NCBI GenBank assembly: GCA_025769875.1
Contig: JAGFNK010000066.1
Coordinates: 1-64,000, forward strand
From: Russula earlei
Lineage: Eukaryota > Basidiomycota > Agaricomycetes > Russulales > Russulaceae
Length of the DNA: 64,000 bases
Reading direction: 5' to 3'
A model generated the notes under the pieces. That model saw only the letters and a program-made list of their open reading frames with translations. It did no database searches and was not told the DNA's origin. The position numbers were made by a program, and so were the translations under genes. How positions within the stretch are numbered: position 1 is the first letter of the stretch; each line of letters starts with the position of its first letter. Below are positions 45,190 to 57,492 of the stretch, one piece after another.

Positions 45190-45480
45190 ATTAATAGACC
45201 TGACTGTTGTTGTACCCATCCGCAGTCTGTTCAACTTGGCGGATGTCTTCAATGGAAACGACCCTGTGGTGTTCCCTGCCCTGATGTGTACAATCGTCGT
45301 ACGGTACTGTGTCTAAAAGGACTGAGCCGCTCGGGTAAAATTTGCGGGCAAGGAGATTGCCACAAACTTGAATGAGTCCCTCGCTGGGAGAGAGCATTAG
45401 GGGCTGGTTCTCGGGAACTGCTCTGCCAGCAAGCGCTGAGTGGTAAAGTTCGTTCCGGGCCGGGCCGAAACGTCTGCCTT
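45190..45480 (-). CDS. Putative exon of an unrecognised minus-strand gene
   Basis: After a possible acceptor near 45480 the frame reads RRFGPARNELYHSALAGRAV, PENQPLMLSPSEGLIQVCGN, LLARKFYPSGSVLLDTVPYD and HHRVVSIEDIRQVEQT, which looks like genuine folded protein. The first in-frame ATG is at 45397. It lies divergently from the eIF2B alpha gene, whose ATG is at 45537. Downstream exons could not be traced and I recognise no family. Confidence 0.4.
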
Positions 45481-45536
45481 ATCACCAAGTGGTGGCTTTG
45501 GTGGCCAAAGGCTTTCCGGAGGAGAGGAGAGGAACA

Positions 45537-47014
45537 TGACCGCAATCTATTCAAATTCGACTCCCATCCTGCCTCGAAGCGATGTCCCAAACGCAGATCC
45601 CGATGCGAGTCAACACAGCTTCGACGTCTACGAAGTCTACCAGCAGGCCCTCGCTGATGAAGAAGTGAGCCTCCTACCCTCGACAAGAGTCATGCCCTCA
45701 TCCGGCCACCCAGATATCTCCACCTCTAGCAGCGATTCTATCTCTCACCGAGCTCGTCACCCGTTCTGATGGTGAAGTCAGGCACTCTTGCCCTTTTTCG
45801 ATACCTTATGGTCTCCGCCTCAGCCGGCACAATGTTTGAACTCGTTCAGGCCCTCAATGACGGTGCTGAATCTCTGAAAAAACGGGTACCAAATCCGATA
45901 GGCTTAACGGCCGGCTGCGAACTCTTCATCGGATTCGTGACATTGTTTCCACACGGTTCAGCGGTGAGTGAATGTAGTAAGCAGATCAAATTATCCACCT
46001 TACCGCATTGCAAGAATTTTTCCGAGCTCAAGAGGGAGATTGTACATCAAGGGAAAAGCTACACGTCTCAAGTGATCAACTTTCGCTCCAAGATAGCCGA
46101 GCTTACACTCGGGTTCATCAAGGACGACTCCGTGGTGCGTTCGGCGTTCATTGATTCCATGGTGTTTCTGAGGCGCTACAGATACTTACCCACTCTTACT
46201 CGAGAGTTGTCATCCGGGCTCTTCTCCATGCACATACCCGCAAGCGCATCTCTGTTTATGTTACCGAAGCTCGGCCCCGCGGTCTTGGGTGCGCAGTCTC
46301 TAACTCCATCCCTTATTCGACCCCGTGCATATGCACACTTTAACAGCCTTAAGACTTACGAGATCTTGACCGCGGCGGGTATCCCTTGCACAGTGGTTCT
46401 TGATTCCGCCGTCGCTTATGTCATGAATAAAGTTGACTTCGTTCTCGTTGGCTCCGAGGCAGTTGTCGAAAGCGGCGGATTAATCAATGCGGTGGGGAGT
46501 AGCCAAATGGCTATTATTGCAAAGGCCGAGAACAAGCCCTTCTACGCACTGGCGGAAAGGTAGGTTCCGCGTAACGTCACTCTCCGGCGAATTGACGAGG
46601 CCACCGTCAGCTACAAGTTCCACCGATTGTTCCCTTTATCACAGTATGACCTGCCGACGCATCATTCTGGAATCCTTTCATTCGTTCATCCAACGAACCG
46701 CCCGGCGACAGAACAGATCAAGCCGTCACAACACGACGTCAATGTCCAGAACCGCCCCTTGGCCTCCCTTGCACAGACGCCGATATCTGGCCAGCCATCA
46801 ACAGCATCGCCACAAAGAACGATGACGTCGGAGCAAATGGGTAAAAACCCCGACGTTGACTATACTACGTTTGGCTTGGTTCCCCTGTTGATTCACCCTC
46901 AGTCTGACGACTGCCCGCAGACCAGACTTGATCTCCCTCGTGTTTTCAGACGTCGGTGTTTTGACACCAGGTGGCGTGAGTCAATATTTGGTAGGGATGT
47001 TCGCAGGTCTATAG
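45537..47014 (+). CDS. GCN3: Translation initiation factor eIF2B subunit alpha
   Basis: Regulatory subunit of the eIF2 guanine-nucleotide exchange factor that senses phosphorylated eIF2. Exons give SFDVYEVYQQALADEE, ISPPLAAILSLTELVTRSDA, GTMFELVQALNDGAESLKK, NPIGLTAGCELFIGFVTLF and ILTHSYSRVVIRALLHAHTR. Then come KRISVYVTEARPRGLGLKTY, IPCTVVLDSAVAYVMNKVD, VLVGSEAVVESGGLINAVGS and the end PDLISLVFSDVGVLTPGGVS with TAG at 47012-47014. Introns such as 45774-45828 (gtgaag..cctcag) are confirmed by phase. Between SYKFHRLFPLSQYDLP and NPDVDYT lies a loop of about 65 residues rich in Gln/Ser/Thr/Pro, longer than the yeast or human counterpart. No frame break. Confidence 0.93.
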
Positions 47015-49021
47015 CCATTCTATCTACGGCGTTGTTTTGGGGCCTTTCGGCCATGTTATGGGGTTTTGGCACATCCCTATCATACGCGCGGGTTTCAAAA
47101 ACGAGTCATGAGCTCGCTGAGCGCTTTCATTTACGTGGGCACGTAATATGCACAAATCCCCTCTAAGGCGAGTATCTCCCCGTTGGACATGCTGATTTCT
47201 TGACGTCTTCGGTGATTGCGCTCATCGGTTTATGAGAACCAAGGTTGAGGGTGTGGGTTGCCTATCTGTACCAATCCTCCCTTCACCAGGTGATTTGAAA
47301 TGTGGAGGGTTATCGAGATACTCCGCCCGGGAAGACGCGGGATAGACATTTAGGGATAGAGGAATACTCCGTCATTCAGAAGAACCTCTTTATTTTGTCA
47401 CTGTATGATGACATGCTGGCAGGGGTAATGCGGCAGTGCGCTTATCTGTGCCTGGTCATCGTTTGACACGACGACGGAGCCACTAGAGCACTGATGACCG
47501 TAGTAGCGTCTTCCGTGCGTAGTTCCGCGACCCTGCGACCATATGTCCTCACGGAGACGTGTAGGCGAAAGCGCTATCAGCAACGCGTGTTTTGCCTCGT
47601 GAAGAAACGGGTACCCAACCCCCGACTAGGTTGCTGCGTTGGGGCAAGCGAATCGACTTTAACGTTTTGGCGATTTGCCATCTGCAGGCCGGTGGCAATT
47701 AACTGTTACGGATGCAGATGGAAATAGATGAAATAGATGCCGGTTTATTCGTGGAACCTGAGATCTCCGCCAGAGCACTCCGAGATCACTGGTTAGGTTA
47801 CGACACTGGTCGATTGGCCAGAAGTGCTCACACAATCGAGGAGCATGATACCATCTAATGCGTCCGAGACTTAGTATGCTGGCAGGTGCCGACCTCTCGG
47901 GTGGTGTCGTCTGGGGATTTAAGACATCTATGACCGTTGAGGAGGGCGACATCCGCTCTCTCCAAAATGTGCAACTGGAGGAGGTGGGCAGCGCTCCTCT
48001 TTGTCATCCTGGTCGGCTCTTACAAGGGCCATTGCGTAGGATAACGAACACCTTTCTGCGCTGCGGACACGAAGTGCTGGTGAGTGTAGCTCGAACCACG
48101 ACGCATTGCTGGCGGGCCCAAGCCCAGCCTAATGTCTATCTGTACAGGATGAAGAAGAGGTGAGCATGTTTTCTTGCGCGCGACAACCGTTTCGCGGCCG
48201 AGTCAACCGGGCTGTTAGGTTCGGTGTGAAAGTCGTTGGTGCAGATTTAGCTTGACGCATCCTACGGATTGCGTTGCTCCGCAATGCCAAAGAACTTGCA
48301 ACCAATTGTGAGCGCTCCCCCCCCCCCCCTCCCCTCTCCCCTCGGCTGACGGCGGTGTGATCCGTGACTGATGTGCTGTTATCGCAGCCGGTCGTTCCCT
48401 CAGTCCTACAGTGGGTCGTCGCAGGTTTGCTTCGTGGGGCAGGAGCTGACAAGTTGGCTTGGCAGATCCGAAAATCGATAACTGGTGCCAAAGGTGCTGG
48501 GAAGCCGGATTGGCTCGTCGTTAACGACCTACTGGCTCGTGATAAATTGGGCTTATCTTGCTGCTCATGGTCAAACCCCGCTCAGCCGCCCAACGCAACT
48601 TTTCCGTAATCGCCGAGGGGGGGGGGGGGGACTGGGATAGGCAACAATGGACAATATTGGCTTGTTTGGTGGTGAGGGCTGAGGTTGGGACCGATGGTAT
48701 CGATATAGAGGATCATGTGAACTAATAATGACTAAACGATTGACCACGCACTATACACGACGTTTCCTTGCGATCAGAGATACGTTCCGAGGAGAGATTT
48801 AAATTATTTTTCTGGTCAAACGCAAAAAAATGAAAAAGGCTAAAAGAGAGAAGGCGAAACGGTTCACGCATTTGCGGCCGAACCTTCGGTCAGGCTGATA
48901 GGGGGCAATACTAGCTAGGACACCGGGACTGGGGGCCCTGCAGCACGGGCGGCAAGTTCTTAAGACAAGTCGGTCGTCGGTGTGTTACTATCGCGCGCGC
49001 CTTGTGGCCGGTCCACATCCG
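47015..49021. other. 2-kb stretch without a supportable gene
   Basis: Only short frames exist. One plus-strand piece at about 48389-48560 (VLQWVVAGLLRGAGADKLAW, KSITGAKGAGKPDWLVVNDL) looks protein-like and follows a TATCGCAG acceptor, so a decayed or unrecognised gene is possible. Runs of C (48317-48330) and G (48616-48629) and a small AT-rich patch (48800-48850) are present. Confidence 0.4.
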
Positions 49022-50485
49022 ATGCAAACCACCAAGACAACGGCGACAGAGTCGATCGCACCGTCGCACCATTCACAATGGCTCTTCCCAATCTCTACCC
49101 TGTCTTGCACCCCGACCGCTCAAGAACGGTCTTTGCACGAGGAGATGTATGACAGATCCAGAGGCATCGAATTTTTGTTTCGCCTCGGTACAACAATCGG
49201 CCTGTCAGTGCGGGCGGTCTCCCCCCCCCCCTCCCCCTCACTCTCCTGTGGATGTTGAACCCTTTTCCCTCCTCACCTCAGCCATTCCCCTGGCTTGTTC
49301 ACGGCCGCGACGTGGTTTCATCGCTTCTTTATGCGGTACTCGATGCTCGATTACCATCGACAAGTCAGTATCACTCTCTAATGTCGTCCCACCAATCACG
49401 TCACTTATATGTCATCAGACTATCGCGGCTGCCTGCATATTCCTCGCTACAAAGACAGAGGAGTGTGGGAGGAAACTCAGGGATGTAGCTAGGGTATGTC
49501 AGTCCAAGGCAAAGGGAGTAGATGTTCGCGACATCCCCGAGAACGGACCGGTTCGTATTTCATTGCCTCTCGACGCGTGACATGCCCCGCGGTGGAACCG
49601 CCTTTTTTTGCATTTACGTCTCTTCTTCGTCCAGGAAATCGAGGAAGTTTCGAGCCAGATCCTCGCTGCGGAGGAGGTCCTCTTGGAGGCTCTTTGCTTC
49701 GACTTTGTCATCGACAGTCCCCACGCGGACCTTGTCGACCTGTTCGAAGCGCACGAGGCATCGTATCGGCTTCAAGACCACGCTTGGAGCATCGCGCACG
49801 ACTCGTCGGTCTCGTCCACGTCCGAGCTGTTTTCGCCCGGTGATGCATCTGACCTCCAGGTACCGCACCCCCCTTTGCGTCCTCTACCCATCGAAAATCA
49901 TCGCCGCCACCTGTTACATCCTCTCTCAACGGATCGTTGACGGCCCACACTCGCTTGTCCTTGGATGCTCGCGTGTCGGGGGCGCCGCCATCGGCGTCAC
50001 TGCCTACTCCTCCGACCCACAAGCCTTCATCGCCTGACGCTTCGCGGTTCGCGATAGAGTTCTTCGGTCTCGATGAGAGTGAGCTGCTGTGCGTCGCAGG
50101 TGCGCGTGCGTCGTGAGGTTGCGTTTGTTGCCATCGAGAGAGTTCATGTCACAGATGCCCTGGCGATTGTCCTCAATTTCTACTGAGTACCAGGCGGCCC
50201 TCGGCTTGGCTAATTACCTCGATCCGCTGATAGATGTGAGCTTCCAGTCACTCCGTTTTTTTTGCCTCTGGGCGTTCATTAGCCCCCAAGGTACAGCCAC
50301 CAACGGTCGCATCGTATCAGATGCGACTGTATCCGTCCTCCGCGGATCCCGCCGAGTTTGGTATCTCCGCTCCTCAATCGCAACCATCCACCCTACGAAA
50401 TAGTACACCGGTCTCGGCCCACGGCGGGAGCAGAACGCCCGCACAGGCAAGCTCCGCTGAGGTCGTCCTTGAAAAAATAGATTAG
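49022..50485 (+). CDS. Transcription-type cyclin (cyclin K/T, CTD-kinase subunit family)
   Basis: Partner of a CDK9/CDK12-type kinase acting on RNA polymerase II. The first cyclin box reads MYDRSRGIEFLFRLGTTIGL, then GLFTAATWFHRFFMRYSMLD, YHRQ and TIAAACIFLATKTEECGRKL, DVARVCQSKAKGVDV. The second box has SSQILAAEEVLLEALCFDFV, DSPHADLVDLFEAHEASYRL and LYPSKIIAATCYILSQRIVD. A Pro/Ser linker, then RFAIEFFGLDESELLCVA and DALAIVLNFY follow. The frame slips by one base near 49955 and again at about 50183, where NFY is followed by TEYQAALGLANYLDPLID in the next frame. The tail runs to TAG at 50483-50485. The start is uncertain: 49022 is in frame, but MALPNLYPVLHPDRS at 49078 looks more like a natural N-terminus. 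Confidence 0.82.
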
Positions 50486-51099
50486 TCCGGATCCGCCTAT
50501 CTCGCATGTATTATGCGACTTTCAACGTATTATATACAGCTCAGCTGAAATCAATCTAATCCGCTCGCTCAGCCAGAATACATATGTAATGTCTATATTT
50601 GAATCGTCACTTTGTCCGGTGGGATGTTAGGGCCTGGGTAAGCGGTGCGGGGTTGATCCAATGACCAGCCCTAACGGTTGATACCGAGAGCGATGACCAA
50701 GGATTGGTTCCCTCACTGACCGCCTCCCCATATAAGTTACTCTGGCTCGGATCTTCCTCCCAAGCTTTAGCTTTTTCGCACGCAATGAGCCAGTCGTGTG
50801 GCTCGCGGCTTTGACGGGCCTTTGTTGGATGATACGTTGGCGTTCTGTCAGAGTTGGCGTGCGAGATGTCACTTAGGGCAGCAAAGCTGAACCCGGATTG
50901 TACACCTAGGAAGAAACAATTTAGAGACATAACCCCGTCACATTCCGGATCGGTCTTACTGTCGTCCTTCCCACACCAAGTGGTTTCTGTGTCTGATTGA
51001 GCACAATCGGTATCATGGGCGGCGGCAAGCCCTCTGTCTGTTGTTTCGGGGATCAGACCTCGCTTAACGTGCGTTTCGGGGAACTACTCAAGAGGGTCA
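50486..51099. other. Intergenic / unassigned, 0.6 kb
   Basis: A minus-strand frame at 50607-50930 contains SREPHDWLIACEKAKAWEED, but no start, splicing or family supports it. Otherwise nothing. Confidence 0.35.
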
Positions 51100-52100
51100 T
51101 CAGTCTAGAAAGTACAACGCGAGAGCCGCCCGGGGATTCTTCGTCATAACATCATAGACAAGACACGGGCATTCCTCAGATGGGAGGACGGGTTCGCTAC
51201 CCACCTCGGGACGGCGATAAGTACCAAGCTTGTTCATAGAGGACGACAGCCAAAATAGTAAGTGCTCGATGACGGTCGGCGTTTGGCTCCCGTACGCCTG
51301 GACCTCCCCGACGACGGCCACACTCCAGCCTAGGACAACGGCCGTGCTGAGATAAGTCCCGCTGTTGACACCGAAATAAATTCGACTGCGTACCCTTTGA
51401 GAAAACTCCGAACACCCAGCCATAATAGTTGGTCACGACGAAATACGGACTGTCTTTAGCTACACAGATGTCGTGGAGCTGCGGAGAGCGCAATCAGAAG
51501 AGCAAGCGGATACGTTTCACAAGCGGGATTGGTTGACTAGCCTTTCCCCACATGCGTTGGTCATCGTTGAGGCGAGCACGCCCGGCGTCGCCGAAGAGCG
51601 GAAACTATGCAACGCAACGAAGAAGGTTCATCAGCGGGCCGAGTTCAGATCAGCTGACTTGCGTCCTTGCCTCTTTACAGGCGGCGAAGCATTGCAGATC
51701 TGTCGGGGTCAACGTCCACGGAGGCATTACCATGACCACCGCGGCCGTCTCCCGCCCGCCGGTGCTCGTGGGCGGGTGGGCCCATGCGTAACATCTGAAG
51801 TCGGCGCCATCGATGTCGCCGGTTTGGGCGACGAAGGACCAGCCTTTCGAATCGGGATGCACGAGATGCATCGCGCGTTCCGCCGTTTGCAATGGCAGAT
51901 AGACGAGCCAGGAAGCGAAACTGGGGAGGAAGAGGGGGTTCGAGTCAGTTCCTTGGACCTGATCAGGCCCCTTCGCGAGAAAGGTCGCACCGATCAATGT
52001 CGCTCGGAGGGATCATGTGTGACTGAGGGATATCAAAGGTCGGATTGCAAGGAATGACGATGGCGTTCCCTGTCTCTGGATCTCGGACATCCCCTTCTAG
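51100..52100 (-). CDS. Uncharacterised Agaricomycete-type protein, probably fragmented
   Basis: Minus-strand blocks in order: TGNAIVIPCNPTFDIPQSHM, FLAKGPDQVQGTDSNPLFLP, SFASWLVYLPLQTAERAMHL, TAAVVMVMPPWTLTPTDLQC, then PQLHDICVAKDSPYFVVTNY, YGWVFGVFSKG and TPTVIEHLLFWLSSSMNKLG. I recall this YYGWVFGVFS-type protein as common and uncharacterised in mushrooms. The first block and the second are one base out of frame near 51985, and the middle (51500-51660) could not be joined convincingly. The gene may therefore be a pseudogene or contain indels. Confidence 0.45.
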
Positions 52101-54902
52101 TGGGTAGTCTGGCACCACTTGGTCTGAGTCTGGCGTCATTCGGTTTGCGTGAGCAGGCCCCCGTGCAAGTTATTATAGCGGACGCATACATCTTGGCACT
52201 GCAGTTTGGACATCCACCTCGAGAGCTTGGATAGACTCTAAGCGTCTGCCCCTCTCCGGCCGTGTTCCACCCAAGCCGATGCTGTGGCTTCTGTGGCCGG
52301 ACGGTGGAAGCTTAGGGCGCAATGCGAGGAATCTTCATGAGAGGGAGTGTTGCCTGAGAAATGTACAATCTGAGGTTCTCTGTCGCTGGTATGCCAATAT
52401 CTCCTGGAATGCCCATATCTGCGTGGCGAATGGGTGAAGGCTCGGAACAACGTTTGTAGGATCCCACAGCGCCCGCGGAACAGACTTTATACCCAAATAC
52501 CCACCACCTTTAGGTACAAGGGAGTAAGCAGATGGGCATTTGGAACCAGGCAACCAGTTCGCAATACAATGTAACGCGGCATTAGGAGAATAAAGATGAG
52601 ACGCCCAAGCAGGCCCGGGCCGGAAGCTTCGCTGCTGGAGAATAAGAACATTCGTCCGAGGCTAATACAAAGTATAAGATAATTATGACTAAACGTAGCG
52701 TAAAAGGCGTTTATGTGCGACGAGTACTGTTTAGAGGTTGGGATTGAGATAGATAAAATGAGCCATGCGAACTGACCCGTGCCTAGTGTCATCATGACTG
52801 GGATCCACCATTTTTCAATCTCCATATCTGCACACAGTCCGGACATCGTGTCGGGCTAAGCCGAATGGGGTTTAGGATAGGCGAGTCCATTGTTCGTTTG
52901 CATCGGCACGTCCTCGAGGTACAATCTACGGGATCCAAATCAGGAAAAATGGGCCATAAATGGCCCCCAACATACTTTGAGGATGGCGATAGCTGAAGAA
53001 GCAGACGTGTCGCATGCAGTCTTGGCGGCGCGTAGACATTGCCTTGAAATGGCAACATGTTTGGTGGAACCGACCGTCGATTATCTACAGTCGGGGGCTC
53101 AGCACATCGCATGGGTCAAGGAGAATGCGTCCTACATTATAGCACATGGTAATACCTCCTAATCAGTCAGTACGGTGTGTTGTGCAGGACGAGAATTGTT
53201 ACGCTGTGTTTCGTCTCTTAGGACGTCCGTACTATATAAAGACTAGCTCAGGAATCTGCGGTGAGGTAGGACAACAGCGCAGGTCCTGCATGTGTGAACA
53301 CATGCTGTTTACCGCCAGGACATCGCCAGCTCGTAGAAAATTCAGCAGCCGAACTTTTAATGATTGCGGGAATCAGATGGCGGCCCCCCCCCGTTGGAGA
53401 TATTTGGGTCGAATTGCGAGCCAGCACGTGCACCCGATCGGATGTTTAGTCAATGTAGCTTTACCCTGCACCAACGCCTCGATTGTGGGCACCGCTGAAG
53501 AAAGTGTATACAGCGGTCACCAAGGGTTTTGGAATAAGCGATCGGGAGGCGAAGTAGGCTGGCAGTCCACTCCTCCGGCTGGCCAATGAAAACGAAATGG
53601 TAAATGCCATTCCGTGTTTTATTCAGCGTGTGCCACACGAGGCACCGAGAGTGACGTGCTGTCAGGGAGTTGATGAGTTTAAAACATGGCGGAAAATGTT
53701 GCCTGCTCGTGCGAGCAGAAAGGGAAATCACGGAACATATCAGTCCGGTTGTACAGACTTGATGGGCGGGAGACGGGCTACAATTACGTTGAGGACGCAT
53801 GTAGCATGGCATTTGAGGACACGAGCTATCAGGGAAGAGGGCCCAGGTTGTCGCTTAGAGCAGGCAGCTGTTCGCCGTTTGTTGAGAAATCTCGTTATAC
53901 ACGCTTCAAGTGGGCTCTACATCAAAACGATCGCAACCACGAAGGAGATGCGCGCTGGCTTTCTATGGTGATCAGCAAATGTGAGAAGACACACGTCCAA
54001 GCGTGACTCTTGGCTCAGGATCGCGCGTTCCCGTTCCATGTTGTGCGGGCCAGCTTCATAGTTCGGCGTTTACGAGGGTCATAAATATTCATCTTTTGGA
54101 GCAACAGACACCTTTGGCGCTGCGCGCAGCATTACGGATGAAGGGTGATAAAGCGGTAAAAGGTAAGACAGGAGAGCCGGAAGGGTATTGCTAGGTCTAT
54201 GCGCCTCGGGCACGTATCTTGTTCACCAGCTGAACCTTTTTCCGCACCTAGAAAACGTTGATCATGGTACGTCATACCACAACAAACTTGCCCATACCTC
54301 GTGTGCAAACCTCCTTCGCCAGCGCTCACTATTCAACCTCCTCCGTTTATAACCTTTCTTTTCGTGTCGTGCCGCCAGCCTGAGTTCTGGGAGAACCCTG
54401 TTTCTCCGTAAGGCGTACTGCAGCCTGTTCAATGCGTCGGCGACGTCTCCATTTCTAACTTCGATACTCCTTCCTGAACCGAGATATGAGAAAGTCGCTG
54501 TTTTTTCGAAACAACGGGCGATGTTACCGGCATAGGGACCCTTGAGTGGCAGTCAGATTGGCCATCTTGACGCGACTCTGCATAGCCCACCTCTCATCTG
54601 CGGACATGGAGGGTTCCTTTTGGCTTAACATCTACCGCTCTATGGTAAATGTCATTCAAATGACTCCAGTTGGCCGGTTCGGATTGGCTAGACCACGAAT
54701 GACCGCGGAAAATAGGAGAGAAACGTGATACACCGTGTAGTGATGGCAGCCAGTAGTTGGAAAGGACGGGATCTACGGAAGATGGACGAGGAGTGATGAA
54801 CTAATCGAGACCACATTCCGAGTAGAGTGGATGAACATGCGAACGCAGCGTGAGGCGCGTGCATTTCAACACGGTCCGAAGTACCCGGACTTCCCCATCG
54901 TC
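52101..54902. other. 2.8-kb stretch with no supportable gene
   Basis: All open frames are short and on both strands, without recognisable motifs. A minus-strand frame at 52487-52846 has three hydrophobic segments (MMTLGTGQFAWLILSISI, NYLILCISLGRMFLF, LLGRLIFILLMPRY), so a decayed membrane-protein gene is possible. A C run occurs at 53384-53391. No terminal repeat or transposase was recognised. Confidence 0.35.
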
Positions 54903-55936
54903 ATGTCGTCCGATGTCATCCTCGAAGAATTTGAGGTGCAGTAGCAAGCCTAGCTGATTCTTATTCTTACCATTCTACGAATAGGTCCTTGAATCTATCT
55001 ACGCCGATGAGCTCATCAGTCCGTATAGTCATGTCTGCCTCAGACTCCTCGCTGAAAGTCCCTCTAAGAGCTATCCGAAAAGGAGATAAGAATCGATATC
55101 GAATCTGATAGCCTCGAGGATGGGGAGGAGTTTCGTACGTTCATCGAAACAAATACGAGATTGATCTCAATGCTCCCCTAGTTAAATTAACGTTGACAGT
55201 GCACTATACCGACAATTACCCTGATGAGTTACCTAACCTCACCCTGCAACCACTAGACGGGGAGATAGATGAGGAAGAGATGAATGACTTGCTCGATAGC
55301 GCCCGGGCTGTCGTGAGCATGCTAGTCAGCCTATAGGTCCCATGCATTTGTCTGATTTGGGACACTGTAGGGCCAAGAAAACATAGGCATGGCTATGACC
55401 TTCACTATTGTCTCGCATCTGCGAGAGCAATTGGCAACGTATGTCCGAACTAGATCGGAAAATAGACGGAAAGAAGTTCTGGAACTGGAGCGAAAGGCGT
55501 TGGAGGTAAGCCCGCATCCTCGAGTATGTTCGCTCGCTTACTCGACTCTCGTTTCAGGAAGAGGAGGCTCGCACTCGGGGCACACCAGTAACGATAGTAT
55601 CATTCAAAGAGTGGAAAACTATATTTGATGGGGAAATATCTCTGCGAAAGACCCGTGAGGAAGAAGAAAAGCTCAAGGCGATGACGGCGAAAGAAAAGGA
55701 AGAATACAAAAAGGTCGCTGTACGGGCGACAGGTGGGTGCGTGTCCAGCCTTCCCGCTGTTGTGACAAATCCTCCGCGTTTCAGGACGTCAACTCTTCGA
55801 GCGTGACAAGAATCTTGCTACGTCCGATGCCTCGTTATTGGAAGAGGGGACCGTATCTGTCGACATAAGTCAGTACGAACGAATAGCACCGAAGGAGGAT
55901 GAAGAAGATCGGCTCGAGTTCAGCGACAGCGATTGA
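54903..55936 (+). CDS. GIR2: RWD-domain protein, GIR2 / DFRP2-RWDD1 type
   Basis: Binds DRG-type GTPases (Rbg2) and Gcn1 in yeast, linked to ribosome stress signalling. Exons give MSSDVILEEFE, VLESIYADELI, LSEKEIRIDIESDSLEDGEE, then the RWD core VKLTLTVHYTDNYPDELPNL. GQENIGMAMTFTIVSHLREQ and an acidic/basic coiled-coil segment follow (EEEARTRGTPVTIVSFKEWK). The end reads RQLFERDKNLATSDASLLEE, TVSVDISQYERIAPKEDEE and FSDSD. TGA lies at 55934-55936. Between GEEF and RNKYEIDLNAPLVKL (about 55130-55150) the frame changes and the only GT..AG pair would be 25 nt, so an indel is likelier. Confidence 0.87.
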
Positions 55937-57492
55937 GCGCGATGTCGCTCTGCATCCCTGAGAAACAAAATTTTCACAGTGTATTGAAATACATATTCCC
56001 AATCATACCTCATGCTTCGTTTGAGTGGATTTGGAATACTCAGGTGTAAGTACACGTTGTTTCCACTCTGCCATCTTATTGACACCGGGTGTCTTGTTTC
56101 CGGCAATCAAATGCATTACGTGCCATGACTTGGGAATATCGAACGGCACAATGAGATTCCTCACTCGTCTTGTCCAGACATTCGAGAAAGTGTCAGCTTG
56201 GGACATCTTGTGGAACTGTCCTCTGAGAATATGTGAACTTCAAGTTGGACCACCTCTGCGCGCAAGGCTAGAATGGTGGCTTGTTATCCTTCATCTCGGC
56301 TGGCGACGCACGAAGTTGGGGTCCTTCCACACGTTTACGACTTCCTGGCTCCGTTGATAACTGCGGAGGTGACAACTAACCTTCCTTCTTGGACATCGGA
56401 AAGAGAATTATTGAGAATGCGAGGTGTCAGCATGGATTTGACAGCCGCAAAGCCTGATTGACGAATTTGAAAGCATCGGTGTAGAGGCCGAACGCAAATC
56501 GGTCCAATGACACGTTCTACCCGCTTGGATCGTGGGCGTTCCAAGGCGACTTACAGACTTGAGTAATATTGTCAACCAGGTGATCGACTGGCTGCCGTGG
56601 TGTTCAAGTCGCCCAGCCGGCGTCTTTCATAGCGATGGTTTTGTACCATCGAAATTGGGTGTATCGCTCCCGGAACTTCAGCTTGACCATGCCCAACCCA
56701 CCGCGGACGATGGGAGTAATCGACGCTACCCCCAATCGGGCGACCCAATCAAAGTTTTCTCCAGAAACGTGGTCTTCATGCGCGTATCTCCCTTCAGAGT
56801 ACGTAGCGATCCCTGTTCAGCCCACGAGTTGGACGTCCGCGGACGCTCGTCCGCCCGCCGTGGCCGTGACTCGGTCACCATACCCTAGAAAAATGCAGCG
56901 TGCCTCCCATGCTCTGGTCGTGATCGATAACGGTCTTATCAATTCTGAACGTCGCGGCCGTTGATTTTGTCGGCCAGTGTGAGTCAGGTCAGCAAAAGCA
57001 ATGCTCGCTAGAGCGGCGATGCCTGACATGAATTTGAACGTCTTCGGTGCGTTTTCGACACTGCTCCCCTTCTCCTGCTGTCCGTGAAACATTGCGACAA
57101 CCATTACGTTCGGAGGGAGTTACAGTATCTAAGTGGAACGTTTCTGTCATCTGTCAGTTGTATTTGCCTGTCTAGCCGGGAATTTCGACACTGTTTACGT
57201 AGCTATTTGTACAACATATTACCCTTCTGCTCTCAGCCCCCTCCCTCTGAGTCCATCGGTCAGTACGGGTAGGGGTCGATCCGTGACGCAGAATGACTAG
57301 TCCTAGCTCTTGTGCGTCCCCTATCGGTAGTAAACACGTCTCATACTTCGGCTAAAGGAAGGCCCACCATGACCATGACACTTGATGAGAAATGAGATAC
57401 AGGTAGCATACGGTGGAGAATTGATGATTCAAGTCTAGCTACAATCGACATGATGACACAATATTTATCTAAAAGGTACTTCTCTGTGTCAG
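55937..57492. other. 1.56-kb stretch without a supportable gene
   Basis: Minus-strand frame 56817-57104 begins with a signal-peptide-like run (FKFMSGIAALASIAFA), and another piece near 56680 reads VKLKFRERYTQFRWYKTIAM, but they do not join into a model. Plus-strand frames look like noise. It is probably the 3' flanks of the convergent neighbours plus decayed sequence. Confidence 0.35.

Noticed and set aside
49078..50485. Calling the cyclin a pseudogene because of frame breaks
   Set aside because: Both cyclin boxes are well kept and the breaks are single-base, like those in other essential genes here; assembly indels are likelier.
52101..54902. Transposable element relic
   Set aside because: I looked for reverse transcriptase, integrase, transposase and helicase motifs and for terminal repeats and found none, so only an empty interval is reported.
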